64,000 bases of DNA from JBJXGV01 sp046160485 (lineage in GTDB: Bacteria; Orphanbacterota; Orphanbacteria; JBJXGV01), in the NCBI GenBank assembly GCA_046160485.1, contig JBJXGV010000009.1:1-64000 (forward strand). The letters run 5' to 3'. This document shows, in pieces, positions 17,832-26,552 of this stretch; position 1 is the first letter of the stretch; each line of letters opens with the position of its first letter. Made by a program: the position numbers and the translations under genes. The notes beneath the pieces were generated by a model. It had not been told where the DNA came from. It did not search any database and was given only the letters and a program-made list of their open reading frames with translations.

Positions 17832-18251
17832 CTACTCCGGGTTGTAGACGATGGTGTTGAGTGTCACGTTGCGCGCCGTGCCTTCCGCGCCCTGCCACGT
17901 GACGGAGGATTCCAGCGACTTCATTCCAAGTCCGGGCTCGTCGTCTTCTACCGTGACGTCGATCGTGTATTGCACGTTCGCGACGGTTCGCTGCTCGTTC
18001 GTGTCGCCGATCATCGCGTACTCCGTCGCCGTCGCCTTCTCGAGCGCGTCCTGCGCGAGAAGCGTCGCGGCGCGTTTGCGCTCTTCCTGGTCGATCGAGT
18101 AGCGCCCGCGCGCGAAGAACTCGACCATCATCAAGCTGACGACGCCGACGAGGAACGACGCGATCATGACCTCGATAAGGCTAGACCCTGCGGCGCGCGA
18201 TGGCGCCTTGGCCCGATGCGTCGCGCGAATGATGTCGAATCGTTGCGTCAT
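17832..18251 (-). CDS. PilV-like minor pilin
   Basis: 139 residues from the ATG at 18251; an earlier ATG at 18317 would give an implausibly long leader. The prepilin site is G|SSLIEVMIASFLVGVVSLMMVEFFARGR with Glu at +5, and the LAQDALEKATATEYA stretch is typical of PilV/PilI-type minor pilins. It is the first of three consecutive minor pilin genes downstream of the Ig-like lipoprotein gene on the same strand. Confidence 0.83.
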   Translation of the reverse strand: MTQRFDIIRATHRAKAPSRAAGSSLIEVMIASFLVGVVSLMMVEFFARGRYSIDQEERKRAATLLAQDALEKATATEYAMIGDTNEQRTVANVQYTIDVTVEDDEPGLGMKSLESSVTWQGAEGTARNVTLNTIVYNPE

Positions 18252-18361
18252 AGCAGACCCCACTGGTGGCGTGAAGCGATTCACTCGAAAGTCTTGCGCT
18301 CGGACGGCGGCGTTCATGGCCGGGCTCCGAGGGTCGGCGGGGCGTGCCGAATACGATTTGG

Positions 18362-19804
18362 CTAGTCGATTGTACCCGAGATCAACGCCGAGGCGTTGTT
18401 GTTTCTGCTCGTGATCTGAATGCTAATGAACACAGCCACGGCTTCGTCCTCTTCGTCCGGGTCGTTGTCGCAAAGCCCGAACGCGAACGTGGTGTATCCG
18501 GCTTGCACATCAGGCAGCGTGACGTTGATGTCGCCGTTGAGCGAGCCGGTCGTGGCGCTCACCGTGATCTTCGTTCCCGCGGACAGCGGGTTGTGGTTCA
18601 GATCCCACAGGTTGAACGTAAACGTCTGGCAGCCGCCGTTCTCGATGATGAAGCTCGCGGGCGAGACGTTCTCGAGAATGGTGCATCCGCTGAAGAGAAC
18701 GAGCGTGGTGTCGCGGATTTGCGCCCCGGAGGCCGAGGACGTCTGCGCGTAGACCTCCGTGAATCCGTACGGGTAGCCGTCGTTCCCCGAGCCGTCCCAC
18801 ACCGGCGGCAGTTGGTTCGCGCTGATCAGGTCGACGTTCGCCACGCCAAACGCGTCCGTCGTGTCGGTCGCCTGGACGCCGCCGTACTGCGTCGAGAAGT
18901 AGACCACCGTGCCTTCAGGCACCGGGTTCTGGAACTCGTCGTACACGAGCCCGAGAACCTGCGTCCTGACATTGTAGAAGCAGAGGCCGGGGATGTTCGA
19001 TTCCTGGCTGGCGACCGTCAGGTTCGCGGCAACCGGGAGCCCGCCGTCGATCGTGACGGGCACGACGCGCGAGGCGATGGTTCCGGTTGCGGTCGTGATG
19101 CGCGCGATCGTCTCGGTCGCGCCGGCGATCGTTCCCGAGTTCAGCGTCGTGCTCACGAAGCCGTTGGCGTCGGACGTCGCGGACGCAGGGCTCAAGAACT
19201 CGCCCGAGCCCTGGCCGTTGTTGGTCTTCGCGACCAATTCGAAATCGACGGTGACGGATTCGGCGCTTCCGAGCGGAACGCCCTGCGCCGAGCGCACCTG
19301 GAACAGGAGTGTCGAGCTTTCCGGGTCGCCGCTGCCGCGAATCCCGATTGAAGTTCTTTGCACACTCACCAGCACGATCTGCGACGCCGGACCCGACGTC
19401 TGCGAGAGCGACACCACACCCTGCGACGCCCCGACCGACGCGTTGATTTGCACCAGCCCTGAGCCGACGTCCGACGTGTAGGTCGAGAAAGCCTGGCCGT
19501 TCTGGTCGGTGAGCACCGGCGATGCGATCTCGCCGCGGCTGGCCGCGAACGCGACCGTGACTCCGGGCCCTACATTCTTGCCGTCGGAGTCTCGAACCGT
19601 CGCGGCGATCCGAGAGGTCTTCGTGCCGTCCCCAATAATCAGGTTGGGATCCGCCGCGACCGTGATCGCGATCGAACCGCCGGTGCCGGGGTCATCCCCG
19701 CCGGGACCGGGGAGCGGGTCGGTCGAGTTCGACTTGTTGCAGCTCGAGATGAGGGCCGTCAAGACGAGCATCGACAGGACCGGAACTAGGCCGCGGCATC
19801 GCAT
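18362..19804 (-). CDS. Ig-like (Big_1-type) repeat lipoprotein
   Basis: 480 residues from the ATG that has AAGGAGG eight bases upstream. A lipoprotein signal ends in LISSC, followed by a Pro/Gly-rich linker (DPLPGPGGDDPGTGG). At least three bacterial Ig-like units follow, with the recurrent pattern VTVAF...G...TDxxGxAxxxYTS (for example VLTDQNGQAFSTY, SATSDANGFVSTTL, DTTDAFGVANVDL), as in Big_1/invasin-type domains. It should be displayed at the cell surface. It heads the minor pilin arm of the pilus locus, so a role in pilus-tip presentation or adhesion is plausible but unproven. Confidence 0.83.
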   Translation of the reverse strand: MRCRGLVPVLSMLVLTALISSCNKSNSTDPLPGPGGDDPGTGGSIAITVAADPNLIIGDGTKTSRIAATVRDSDGKNVGPGVTVAFAASRGEIASPVLTDQNGQAFSTYTSDVGSGLVQINASVGASQGVVSLSQTSGPASQIVLVSVQRTSIGIRGSGDPESSTLLFQVRSAQGVPLGSAESVTVDFELVAKTNNGQGSGEFLSPASATSDANGFVSTTLNSGTIAGATETIARITTATGTIASRVVPVTIDGGLPVAANLTVASQESNIPGLCFYNVRTQVLGLVYDEFQNPVPEGTVVYFSTQYGGVQATDTTDAFGVANVDLISANQLPPVWDGSGNDGYPYGFTEVYAQTSSASGAQIRDTTLVLFSGCTILENVSPASFIIENGGCQTFTFNLWDLNHNPLSAGTKITVSATTGSLNGDINVTLPDVQAGYTTFAFGLCDNDPDEEDEAVAVFISIQITSRNNNASALISGTID

Positions 19805-20276
19805 TCCATTGACCTCCTTAAGAGTCCTTCCTGATTCCAAAAATCCTGGGCGGGCGCGGCGACGGAGCCGAAGCGCGCGGACGCGGATCACGCAATCATT
19901 GGACCAGATAAGGGCTCGCTAAATCAAGCACGGAGAAGGGCTAGAGGCTAGTTTCGCGTGAAAAAAGTCGCAGCCTCTGGGGAAAAAAGCCGTGCTCCGA
20001 CGGACGCCGGAGCGGGCGAACGCGCGAGATCCGCCGCTGGGCCGGGGCGCGACCCCCGCGACAATTTTTACCACAGTCAAATCGGGGTATTTCGTTAACC
20101 TGTTGCGCGGGAAGCGGCTCGTGTGTGTTAGGATGGCCACCGCTGAACGGCATGAGCCGCCACAGGCTTCGCCCCTCTTTCTCCTCCGCCCCGTTTTCGA
20201 AACCGAATCGTGACCCGGTATCCTTCCTGCTTTGGGAGACCGTTCCTGAACGAGTCGGTTCCGCTTTGGGGATGAG
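19805..20276 (+). other. 472-base divergent intergenic region in the pilus locus
   Basis: It separates the minus-strand minor pilin arm from the plus-strand pilB arm. I see no credible gene. A patch around 20060-20100 is relatively AT-rich (CAATTTTTACCACAGTC, GTTAACC) and probably holds the promoters, but I could not find a convincing -35/-10 pair with normal spacing in either direction. Confidence 0.5.
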
Positions 20277-22007
20277 TTGGCGGGTCGTGGGCTTCAATTT
20301 CTGGGAGAAACATTGGACCGAAGAGAACTCCATACCCTTCTGGTGGACGCCACCAAACGCAGGACTCTGAGTGCGCTCGACGGTCCCGCCGGCGCCTCCG
20401 CGTTCGCGGTAGCGCCTCTCGCCGAGCCCGTCGCGACCGAGGCCGACCTTATCCGTATGCTCGCGAGCCGGCTCGGATTCGAAGCCCTCGACGTCGCCAA
20501 TGTTCATCTCGTGCGTGAAGCGGTGCAGTCGCTGCCGCGCGCGATCGCCGAACGCCACAATGTCCTTCCCATAGAGCGGCTCGACGACGCGCTCGTCGTG
20601 GCGATGTCCGACCCGCTCGACCTCGTCGCGCTCGACGATATTCGTGCAGCGACACGCCTGGCGGTGCGGCCGGTGGTGGCGCGCGCGCTCGACATCGAGC
20701 GGCTTCGCGAGCGCGCCTACAAAGAGGCCGAAGGTTCGCGGAGCATTCAGAAGGCCGTCGAGAACGCGGCGATCGAGGTGTCGCGCCGATCGAGCAAGGA
20801 CGATCTGATCGATCCCGAGCTTGCCGCGCGCGAGGCCGAGAACGCGCCGGTCATCGAACTCGTCAACCAGGTCATCGCGCAGGCGCTCTTCGAGCGCGCG
20901 ACCGACATTCATATCGAGCCCGGCGAAACGGAACTCGTCATTCGATTCCGCGTCGACGGGCTGCTCGCCGACTCGCTCATGCCGCCGAAGGCGCTGGCGA
21001 TGGGGCTCCTGACGCGCATCAAGATTCTCGCGGACCTCGACATCGCGGAGCGGCGCAAGCCGCAAGACGGGCGCTTCACCGTGCGCCACAAGGAGCGCGA
21101 GGTCGACGTGCGCGTCTCGACGCTGCCGACGCTTCACGGCGAGAAGGCCGTGCTGCGGCTTCTCGACAAGACATCGTTCCGGCTCGACCTCACGAGCCTT
21201 GGCTTCGAGCCGGAGCTGCTCGCCGCGTTTCAGCGCGCCATCCGCCAGCCTTACGGAATGATCCTTCTCTCGGGTCCGACGGGCGCCGGAAAGTCGACGA
21301 CGCTCTACGCCGCGCTCGGCGAGCTCAACTCGCAGGAGCGCAACATCACGACCGTCGAAGATCCGATCGAGTACCAGATCCCGCGCATCAATCAGGTACA
21401 GGTGAGCCCGCGCAAGGACCTGACGTTCGTGACGGCGCTGCGCTACATCATGCGGCAAGACCCGGACGTGATCATGGTGGGCGAGATCCGCGATCGCGAG
21501 ACGGCGGAGATGACGGTGCGCGCCGCGATGACCGGGCACATGGTGCTCTCGACGGTGCACGCGAACGACGCGCCGATGACGGCGACGCGCATCGTGACGA
21601 TGGGCGTCGAGCCGTTCCAGGCGGCGTCGGCGCTCGCGCTCGTCGTCGCGCAGCGGCTCGTGCGCCGCGTCTGCCCGCACTGCAAGATCGAGGTCGATGC
21701 GCCCGTGGAGAAGTTGATGGGACTCGGCACGCTGGCGGAGCGCTCGCGCCCGAAGCGATTCTTCGAGGGGACCGGCTGCTCCGAGTGCCGCAAGCGGAAG
21801 TACCTCGGCCGCATCGCGATCTTCGAAGTGCTGCCGATCGACAACGAAATAAAGGAGCTGATCGCGCAGCGCGCGCCGGCTCAAGCCATCGCCGAGGTGG
21901 CCGCGCGGCGCGGCATGCAGACGCTCCGCGAGAGCGGGCTTCGCAAGGTCGAGCAGGGGCTGACAACCGTAGACGAAGTCATTCGCGTCTGTCTTCAGGA
22001 GGGCTAA
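20277..22007 (+). CDS. pilB: Type IV pilus extension ATPase
   Basis: 576 residues if the TTG at 20277 is used; a second TTG at 20313, with GGGAG just upstream, is equally possible. The N-terminal GspE-type domain (about 1-150) is followed by the ATPase core: Walker A GPTGAGKST, Asp box EDPIEY, Walker B DVIMVGEIRD and His box GHMVLSTVHAND. A tetracysteine zinc site is present (CPHC and CSEC, about 465-505). PilB powers pilin polymerisation at the inner membrane. pilC follows three bases downstream. Confidence 0.96.
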   Translation: MAGRGLQFLGETLDRRELHTLLVDATKRRTLSALDGPAGASAFAVAPLAEPVATEADLIRMLASRLGFEALDVANVHLVREAVQSLPRAIAERHNVLPIERLDDALVVAMSDPLDLVALDDIRAATRLAVRPVVARALDIERLRERAYKEAEGSRSIQKAVENAAIEVSRRSSKDDLIDPELAAREAENAPVIELVNQVIAQALFERATDIHIEPGETELVIRFRVDGLLADSLMPPKALAMGLLTRIKILADLDIAERRKPQDGRFTVRHKEREVDVRVSTLPTLHGEKAVLRLLDKTSFRLDLTSLGFEPELLAAFQRAIRQPYGMILLSGPTGAGKSTTLYAALGELNSQERNITTVEDPIEYQIPRINQVQVSPRKDLTFVTALRYIMRQDPDVIMVGEIRDRETAEMTVRAAMTGHMVLSTVHANDAPMTATRIVTMGVEPFQAASALALVVAQRLVRRVCPHCKIEVDAPVEKLMGLGTLAERSRPKRFFEGTGCSECRKRKYLGRIAIFEVLPIDNEIKELIAQRAPAQAIAEVAARRGMQTLRESGLRKVEQGLTTVDEVIRVCLQEG

Positions 22008-22010
22008 CAC

Positions 22011-23264
22011 GTGCCTGCCTTCGCATTCGTTGCCAAGAATCGCTCGGGAACTGAGGAGCGCGGCTTCATCAACGGACAAACCGCCGGCGAGGTGCTCGGC
22101 TCGCTTCACGCGCGCGGCCTGGTCGTCATCAACCTCGCCGAGGAGAAGCAGCTCTCGGCTCGCGACACCGCGCTGCAACGCTTCCTGAAGATGGAAGTGA
22201 TCCCGACGCGCGTCGGCGTGCGGGACACGGCGCTCTTCATGCGGCAGCTCGCAACGATGATCGCCGCCGGCATTCCTCTCGTGCGCGGACTGCGCGGGCT
22301 CTCGGTCGACACGCCGAACGCGGCGCTGCGCACGATCACCGCGAGAATGGCCGACACGATCGACCGTGGCGAACAGATGTCGGTCGCGATGGCCGAACAC
22401 CCGCGCGCGTTCTCGTCGCTCTCCGTCTCGATGGTGAAGGCCGGCGAGGCGGCGGGAACTCTCGACATCGTTCTCGACCAGCTCGCGACGTATCTCGAGA
22501 AGGTCGACGCGCTCCGCTCGAAGGTGCGCGCGGCGATGTCGTATCCCGTGTTCGTGCTCATGTTCGCCGTCACGGCGTTTCTGATTCTGCTCCTGAAGAT
22601 CGTGCCGACGTTCGAGAAGATCTACGCCGACTTCGGCGCGAAACTGCCGGCGCCGACGATCATGGTGATCGCGACGAGCAACTGGCTCCGCGCCAACGCC
22701 GTGCTTGCCGGGCTCATCGCGCTCTTCGCGGCGATCCTGCTCATTCTCTGGGTGCGCGGCGCGGGCGGCCGGTACATCTTCGACGGATTCCTCATCAAGG
22801 TGCCGATCTTCGGCCCGATCATTCGCGGCGCCGTCGTCGCGCGGTTCGCGCGCACGTTCGGTGTGCTCCTCGGGAGCGGGCTGCCCGTCTTGCGCGCGCT
22901 CGATCTCGCGAAAGAAGCGGCGGGCAACAGTTACTTCGCAAGCCGCGTCTCGCGCGCACGCCGCGAAATCGAAGACGGCCGCGAAATCTCCGAATCGTTC
23001 CGCAAAACCAAGGCGCTTCCCGAAGTCGTATTGCAGCTCATGTCCACCGGCGAAGAGACGGGCCAGCTCACGCCCATGCTTCTGAAGTCGGCGGATTTCT
23101 ACGATCGGCAAGTCGAGACGGCGGTCTCCGGTCTTACAGCGCTCATCGAACCGCTCCTCATCGTCCTCGTCGGCCTGATCGTGGCGGTCATCGTGATCAC
23201 GATGTTCCTCCCGATCTTCCATCTCGGCGACGCGGTCTTCTGGAGCGAGTTCAAGAAGCAATAG
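22011..23264 (+). CDS. pilC: Type IV pilus inner-membrane platform protein
   Basis: 417 residues with two GspF domains (about 70-195 and 270-395) and three membrane segments (around AMSYPVFVLMFAVTAFLILLL, AVLAGLIALFAAILLILWV and LIVLVGLIVAVIVITMFLPIF). PilC couples PilB and PilT motion to pilin assembly. The start is GTG with AGGAGG eight bases before; the gene lies between pilB and pilA as in many type IV pilus loci. Confidence 0.95.
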   Translation: MPAFAFVAKNRSGTEERGFINGQTAGEVLGSLHARGLVVINLAEEKQLSARDTALQRFLKMEVIPTRVGVRDTALFMRQLATMIAAGIPLVRGLRGLSVDTPNAALRTITARMADTIDRGEQMSVAMAEHPRAFSSLSVSMVKAGEAAGTLDIVLDQLATYLEKVDALRSKVRAAMSYPVFVLMFAVTAFLILLLKIVPTFEKIYADFGAKLPAPTIMVIATSNWLRANAVLAGLIALFAAILLILWVRGAGGRYIFDGFLIKVPIFGPIIRGAVVARFARTFGVLLGSGLPVLRALDLAKEAAGNSYFASRVSRARREIEDGREISESFRKTKALPEVVLQLMSTGEETGQLTPMLLKSADFYDRQVETAVSGLTALIEPLLIVLVGLIVAVIVITMFLPIFHLGDAVFWSEFKKQ

Positions 23265-23324
23265 ATGTCACGCCCCAACGAGAGCAACCGCGCGCGAGTC
23301 AGTGATTCGCGCACTTCAACCCAA

Positions 23325-23339
23325 GATGGCGTCGCCATC
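23325..23339 (+). promoter_or_regulatory. Inverted repeat just before the pilA ribosome site
   Basis: GATGGCG and CGCCATC arms around a single central T, ending nine bases before the AGGAGG at 23348-23353. It could be a leader hairpin or an operator. A sigma-54-like GG-N10-GC spacing overlaps it, but the implied transcription start would fall at the ribosome site, so I do not call a promoter. Confidence 0.35.
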
Positions 23340-23359
23340 GCAGCAACAGGAGGAGTAGC

Positions 23360-23788
23360 ATGTTTGGACGCATGAACAAGGTGATGAGGTCGAAGGCCGG
23401 TTTCACGATGATCGAAATGATGATCGTCGTGATCATCGTCGGTGTACTGGCCGCGATCGCGATTCCGATTTACTCGGGCTACGTCAAGAAGGCGCGTGTT
23501 TCGGAAGCGACGGCGCGTATCGGCGATCTCTTCACTGCCGCGAAGGCGTTCGCGATCGAGAACGAAGACGGTACGGCGGGCGCGGATTGGCCGGCCACGA
23601 TCTCGACGGCCGGCTTCTTTGGCGACGACTCGCCGTCGACGAACTTCACGTACACGCTCGCGGGCGTGGATGACGGGGCGCTCACGATCACGGCGACGGG
23701 CACGGGCAACCCGATGACGGGCGTCGTTGTTGTGTTGACCGCGGCGAATCTCGCGGCTGCCGGCACGATCACGGTGACGGGTATCTAG
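23360..23788 (+). CDS. pilA: Major type IV pilin
   Basis: 142 residues. The class III leader ends KAG, then FTMIEMMIVVIIVGVLAAIAIPIYSGYVKKARVSEA, a textbook type IVa pilin N-terminus with Phe1 and Glu5. The globular part is small (about 95 residues), lacks the usual C-terminal disulfide pair and is Ala/Thr/Gly-rich with an unusually plain C-terminus. AGGAGG lies seven bases before the ATG, and a perfect hairpin follows the gene. These features suggest this is the abundant structural pilin. Confidence 0.95.
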   Translation: MFGRMNKVMRSKAGFTMIEMMIVVIIVGVLAAIAIPIYSGYVKKARVSEATARIGDLFTAAKAFAIENEDGTAGADWPATISTAGFFGDDSPSTNFTYTLAGVDDGALTITATGTGNPMTGVVVVLTAANLAAAGTITVTGI

Positions 23789-23809
23789 TTTTTCGCACGC
23801 ATGCACTGG

Positions 23810-23835
23810 GATGGGGCGCCAACCGGCGCCCCATC
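23810..23835 (+). terminator. Perfect hairpin between pilA and pilM
   Basis: Arms GATGGGGCGCC and GGCGCCCCATC around an AACC loop, 22 bases after the pilA stop and 27 before pilM. No T-run follows. It probably works as a partial terminator or mRNA stabiliser so that pilA is made in excess over the assembly genes. Confidence 0.65.
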
Positions 23836-23861
23836 GCCATGAATAGGATAGGATACGGGCC

Positions 23862-24923
23862 ATGGGAAAACGCCTCTTTGCGGGAATCGATCTCGGCGAG
23901 CGCTCGGTGAAGCTCGCCGTCGTCGATGCCTCGGGCAAACAGCCGAAGCTCGTTGCCGCCGACGTAGAGCCAATCGAGCGCAGCGATGCGGCGTCCAGCG
24001 AGGCCGCGCCGGGTCGCGTGCGCGCGTGGCAGCGCGCGATCGAGAGCCTGCTGAATCGCGGCGCGGTGCGCCCGCGCGCGCTCGATCGCGTTTCGCTGGG
24101 CGTCAGCGGCGATTCCGTCACGGTGCGGCAATTCGATCTGCCGATTCTCTCCGACCGCGAGTTGGCGTCGTCGATGCCGCACGAATCGCGGCGCCACGTG
24201 CCGCTTCCTCCAGAGACGGAGATCGCGCTCTCATATCAAGTTCTGACTCGCGATACGGCGAAGGAACGTATGGAGATCTTGCTCGGCGCGTGCCCGAAGC
24301 GTCTCGTGCGCGACGCGGTCGGCAGCGCGGAAGCCGCCGGCCTCGAGTGCGAAATCGTCGATGTTGCTCCGCTCGCGGCGCTCAATGCTATCATCCACGC
24401 GCACGATCCTGACGCCGCTCGCGGCGACTTCGCGTTTCTCGACGTCGGCGGAACGGGATCGACGCTGACTCTCTACAAGCGCGACGAGTTCCTCCTCTGC
24501 CGAAGGATTGCCCTGGGCGGCGACGCAATGACGAGTGAGATGGCGCGCAAACTCGGCGTCTCGTTCGAGGAAGCCGAGCGCGGAAAGTGCGCGAACGCGG
24601 ATTCGCGCGGCGCGACGCGCATCTCGCTTATCCAAGAGACGATCGCGCAACTCGGCTCCGAGATCACGACGACGATGAGTTTCTTCGCGAACAAGACCGG
24701 CGCCGAATCCGCGGAGGCGCTCGCCATCGGCGGCGGCGGTTCGCACACTCCAGGACTCGCGGAAGTGCTCGAGGGGATGATCGGCCGGCCGGTGCGTCAC
24801 GTCGCCCCGCTCGCCGCGTTCGCCATTCAGAGACCACCGGGCGGCCCGCACGGCGGCGCACGCGCTGATGCCGATTCCGAGTTCGCCGTCGCCCTCGGCC
24901 TGACGCGCTGGTGGCAGTCGTGA
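23862..24923 (+). CDS. pilM: Type IV pilus assembly ATPase-like protein
   Basis: 353 residues with an actin-like fold. The N-terminal GIDLGERSVKLAVVDAS is the phosphate-1 motif, FLDVGGTGSTLTL the phosphate-2 motif, and AIGGGGSHTPGL the adenosine motif. PilM is cytoplasmic, binds the N-terminus of PilN and links the alignment complex to the motor. It starts the pilMNOPQ run. Confidence 0.93.
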   Translation: MGKRLFAGIDLGERSVKLAVVDASGKQPKLVAADVEPIERSDAASSEAAPGRVRAWQRAIESLLNRGAVRPRALDRVSLGVSGDSVTVRQFDLPILSDRELASSMPHESRRHVPLPPETEIALSYQVLTRDTAKERMEILLGACPKRLVRDAVGSAEAAGLECEIVDVAPLAALNAIIHAHDPDAARGDFAFLDVGGTGSTLTLYKRDEFLLCRRIALGGDAMTSEMARKLGVSFEEAERGKCANADSRGATRISLIQETIAQLGSEITTTMSFFANKTGAESAEALAIGGGGSHTPGLAEVLEGMIGRPVRHVAPLAAFAIQRPPGGPHGGARADADSEFAVALGLTRWWQS

Positions 24924-24939
24924 GTTCGGAGGCGCCCCC

Positions 24940-25530
24940 GTGTTTCGTCTAAACCTCTACGAGGAAGCCGACGCCAAACGCCGCGCGCGCAACGCACGCG
25001 TTCGCTCCACCATTCTCTCGACCTCTCTGATCGGCGTCATCGTTTTACTGACGGCGTTTCACGTCGTCGGGGGGCTCTTGCTTCGCGACCGCGTGCGCGC
25101 GGCGATCTCGGCGCTCGAGCGGCGCGAGCAGGAAGCGGCCGGCTTGCGCGCCCAACCGGCGGGCGGAGCAACCCTTCAACAGCTTGAAGCGCGTCTTTCG
25201 GCCCGCAGCGACCGCACGCTCTGGTCGCCGAAGCTCGCGGAACTGGCGCGCCTCATCCCGGCGTCGCTCGTGCTCGATCAGTTTTCCTATGTCGAGAAGG
25301 GCAAGTCCTCGTCGACGCGCGCGGCGCTCACGCTGCAAGGAACCGTCTCGAGCAGCCGCGCGGGCGATCCCGTTCGACAGGTCGTCACATTCGTCGACCA
25401 GCTTCAGAAAAGCGAAATCTTTTCCGCGGGAATGCAAAGCATCGAGCTTTTGTCCGTTTCGACCGATGAACAGTCGGGCCTGACCGTCTTTCGGGTTCTT
25501 TGTACCGCCGAGGAGGCGAAGGGCTCATGA
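24940..25530 (+). CDS. pilN: Type IV pilus alignment protein
   Basis: 196 residues. A conserved N-terminal FRLNLYEEADAKR segment (PilM-binding INLLP-like motif) is followed by one membrane helix (about 27-48) and a periplasmic ferredoxin-like domain. Start is GTG with GGAGG upstream. Its stop overlaps the pilO start (ATGA), so pilN and pilO are translationally coupled. Confidence 0.9.
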   Translation: MFRLNLYEEADAKRRARNARVRSTILSTSLIGVIVLLTAFHVVGGLLLRDRVRAAISALERREQEAAGLRAQPAGGATLQQLEARLSARSDRTLWSPKLAELARLIPASLVLDQFSYVEKGKSSSTRAALTLQGTVSSSRAGDPVRQVVTFVDQLQKSEIFSAGMQSIELLSVSTDEQSGLTVFRVLCTAEEAKGS

Positions 25531-26033
25531 TCGCCGGGCTGACCGACGGGCAAAAGCGGGCGCTCTTCGCGGCGGTGATCTTGATCGCGTTCTTCGCGGT
25601 CGACCGGCTTTTCGTGCGCGCGCAAGCGAATACGCTCGCGATGCTCGAGTCGAAGCTGCGCGGCATGGAGGATCAAATCCATCGCCGGCGCTCGAGTGCG
25701 GCGTGGGCGGAGTTGCTCGCGCAGTCGCTGGGTGCGACCACGGCGATCGGCGACAGCTCGGTTTCGCAGTCCGCGATCGACGATCTTAACGGCCTGCTCA
25801 AGAAGCGAGGCCTTCAGAAGCTCGAACTCGGCGTTGCGGAGTTGAGAGGCGCGCGCGGTGAGCCGTATCAGATGACGCTGCGAGGGAACTACAACGACCT
25901 CGTTTGCTTCCTTTGCGATCTCGAATCGGCGCCGGGGAATATTTGGGTGCGCGACTTTCGAATCTCGCGGCCCGATGGAACGACCGATCTCGAAATGCGC
26001 GTGCGTGTCGATGTCGAGCGAGAGAGCACGTGA
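25527..26033 (+). CDS. pilO: Type IV pilus alignment protein
   Basis: 168 residues from the ATG that overlaps the pilN stop; the upstream in-frame extension lies inside pilN. One membrane helix near the N-terminus (RALFAAVILIAFFAVDRLFV), then a coiled-coil and a periplasmic domain. PilO forms heterodimers with PilN. Its stop overlaps the GTG of the next gene (GTGA). Confidence 0.87.
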   Translation: MIAGLTDGQKRALFAAVILIAFFAVDRLFVRAQANTLAMLESKLRGMEDQIHRRRSSAAWAELLAQSLGATTAIGDSSVSQSAIDDLNGLLKKRGLQKLELGVAELRGARGEPYQMTLRGNYNDLVCFLCDLESAPGNIWVRDFRISRPDGTTDLEMRVRVDVEREST

Positions 26034-26539
26034 ACGAGCAGCGTGCATGGCTCGGCTCGTTGGGCCTGATCGTCGTGGCGGGCGTCATCGGCTGGCAGGT
26101 GTTCGAGTCGACGAAGACGACGCTGCCGAAAGTGAAATCGATCGATATGTCGACGGAGCTGAAGACGTTCAACGCGTCGCTTGCCCACAAAGAGAGCTTG
26201 CTGACGCGTGTGCGAAGCGAAGATTCTCTGCTCTTGAGCCTGGCGAAGAACGGTGTCGCGAGCGATCCGTTCCACGCAAGGTCGATGGCGCGGCCGGCGG
26301 CTCCGGCAGCCGAAGAAGCCGCACCCGCCGAGTCGAGCGATCTGCCGAGCGTCGTGCTCGCCGCCGTCGACGGCGAGCGGCCGGAAGTTGTGTTGCGAAT
26401 CGGTGAACAGGTTTCGGAACTGCTCTCGAACGGTTCCGTCTGGCAAGGATGGAAGATCGTCTCCATCGGCGACGGCGGTATCGATGTCGAGGGATTTGGA
26501 CGTAGGGCGCGGCTGCCGATACCAAACCGGCAGTCTTAA
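26030..26539 (+). CDS. pilP: PilP-like pilus protein
   Basis: 169 residues from the GTG overlapping the pilO stop. One N-terminal membrane helix (WLGSLGLIVVAGVIGWQVF) is followed by a linker rich in Ala/Pro and a C-terminal beta domain (PEVVLRIGEQVSELL...WKIVSIGDGGIDVEG) like the HR domain of PilP/GspC. There is no lipobox, unlike classical PilP. The assignment rests on position before the secretin gene as much as on sequence. Confidence 0.72.
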   Translation: MNEQRAWLGSLGLIVVAGVIGWQVFESTKTTLPKVKSIDMSTELKTFNASLAHKESLLTRVRSEDSLLLSLAKNGVASDPFHARSMARPAAPAAEEAAPAESSDLPSVVLAAVDGERPEVVLRIGEQVSELLSNGSVWQGWKIVSIGDGGIDVEGFGRRARLPIPNRQS

Positions 26540-26552
26540 TGAGGAGACGTCG

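Noticed and set aside
16425..18365. Plus-strand open frame of 646 codons opposite the minor pilin genes
   Set aside because: Arg/Val-rich shadow; the opposite strand carries clear prepilin signals and PilX signatures.
19941..23261. Long minus-strand open frame (over 1100 codons) opposite pilB and pilC
   Set aside because: Composition is Arg/His/Asp/Glu-rich without motifs and mirrors the codon bias of the real pilus genes on the other strand; it is an antisense shadow of GC-rich coding DNA.
23327..23342. Sigma-54 promoter (GG-N10-GC) before pilA
   Set aside because: The transcription start would fall at the Shine-Dalgarno sequence and remove it; the match is a by-product of the GATGGC/GCCATC palindrome.
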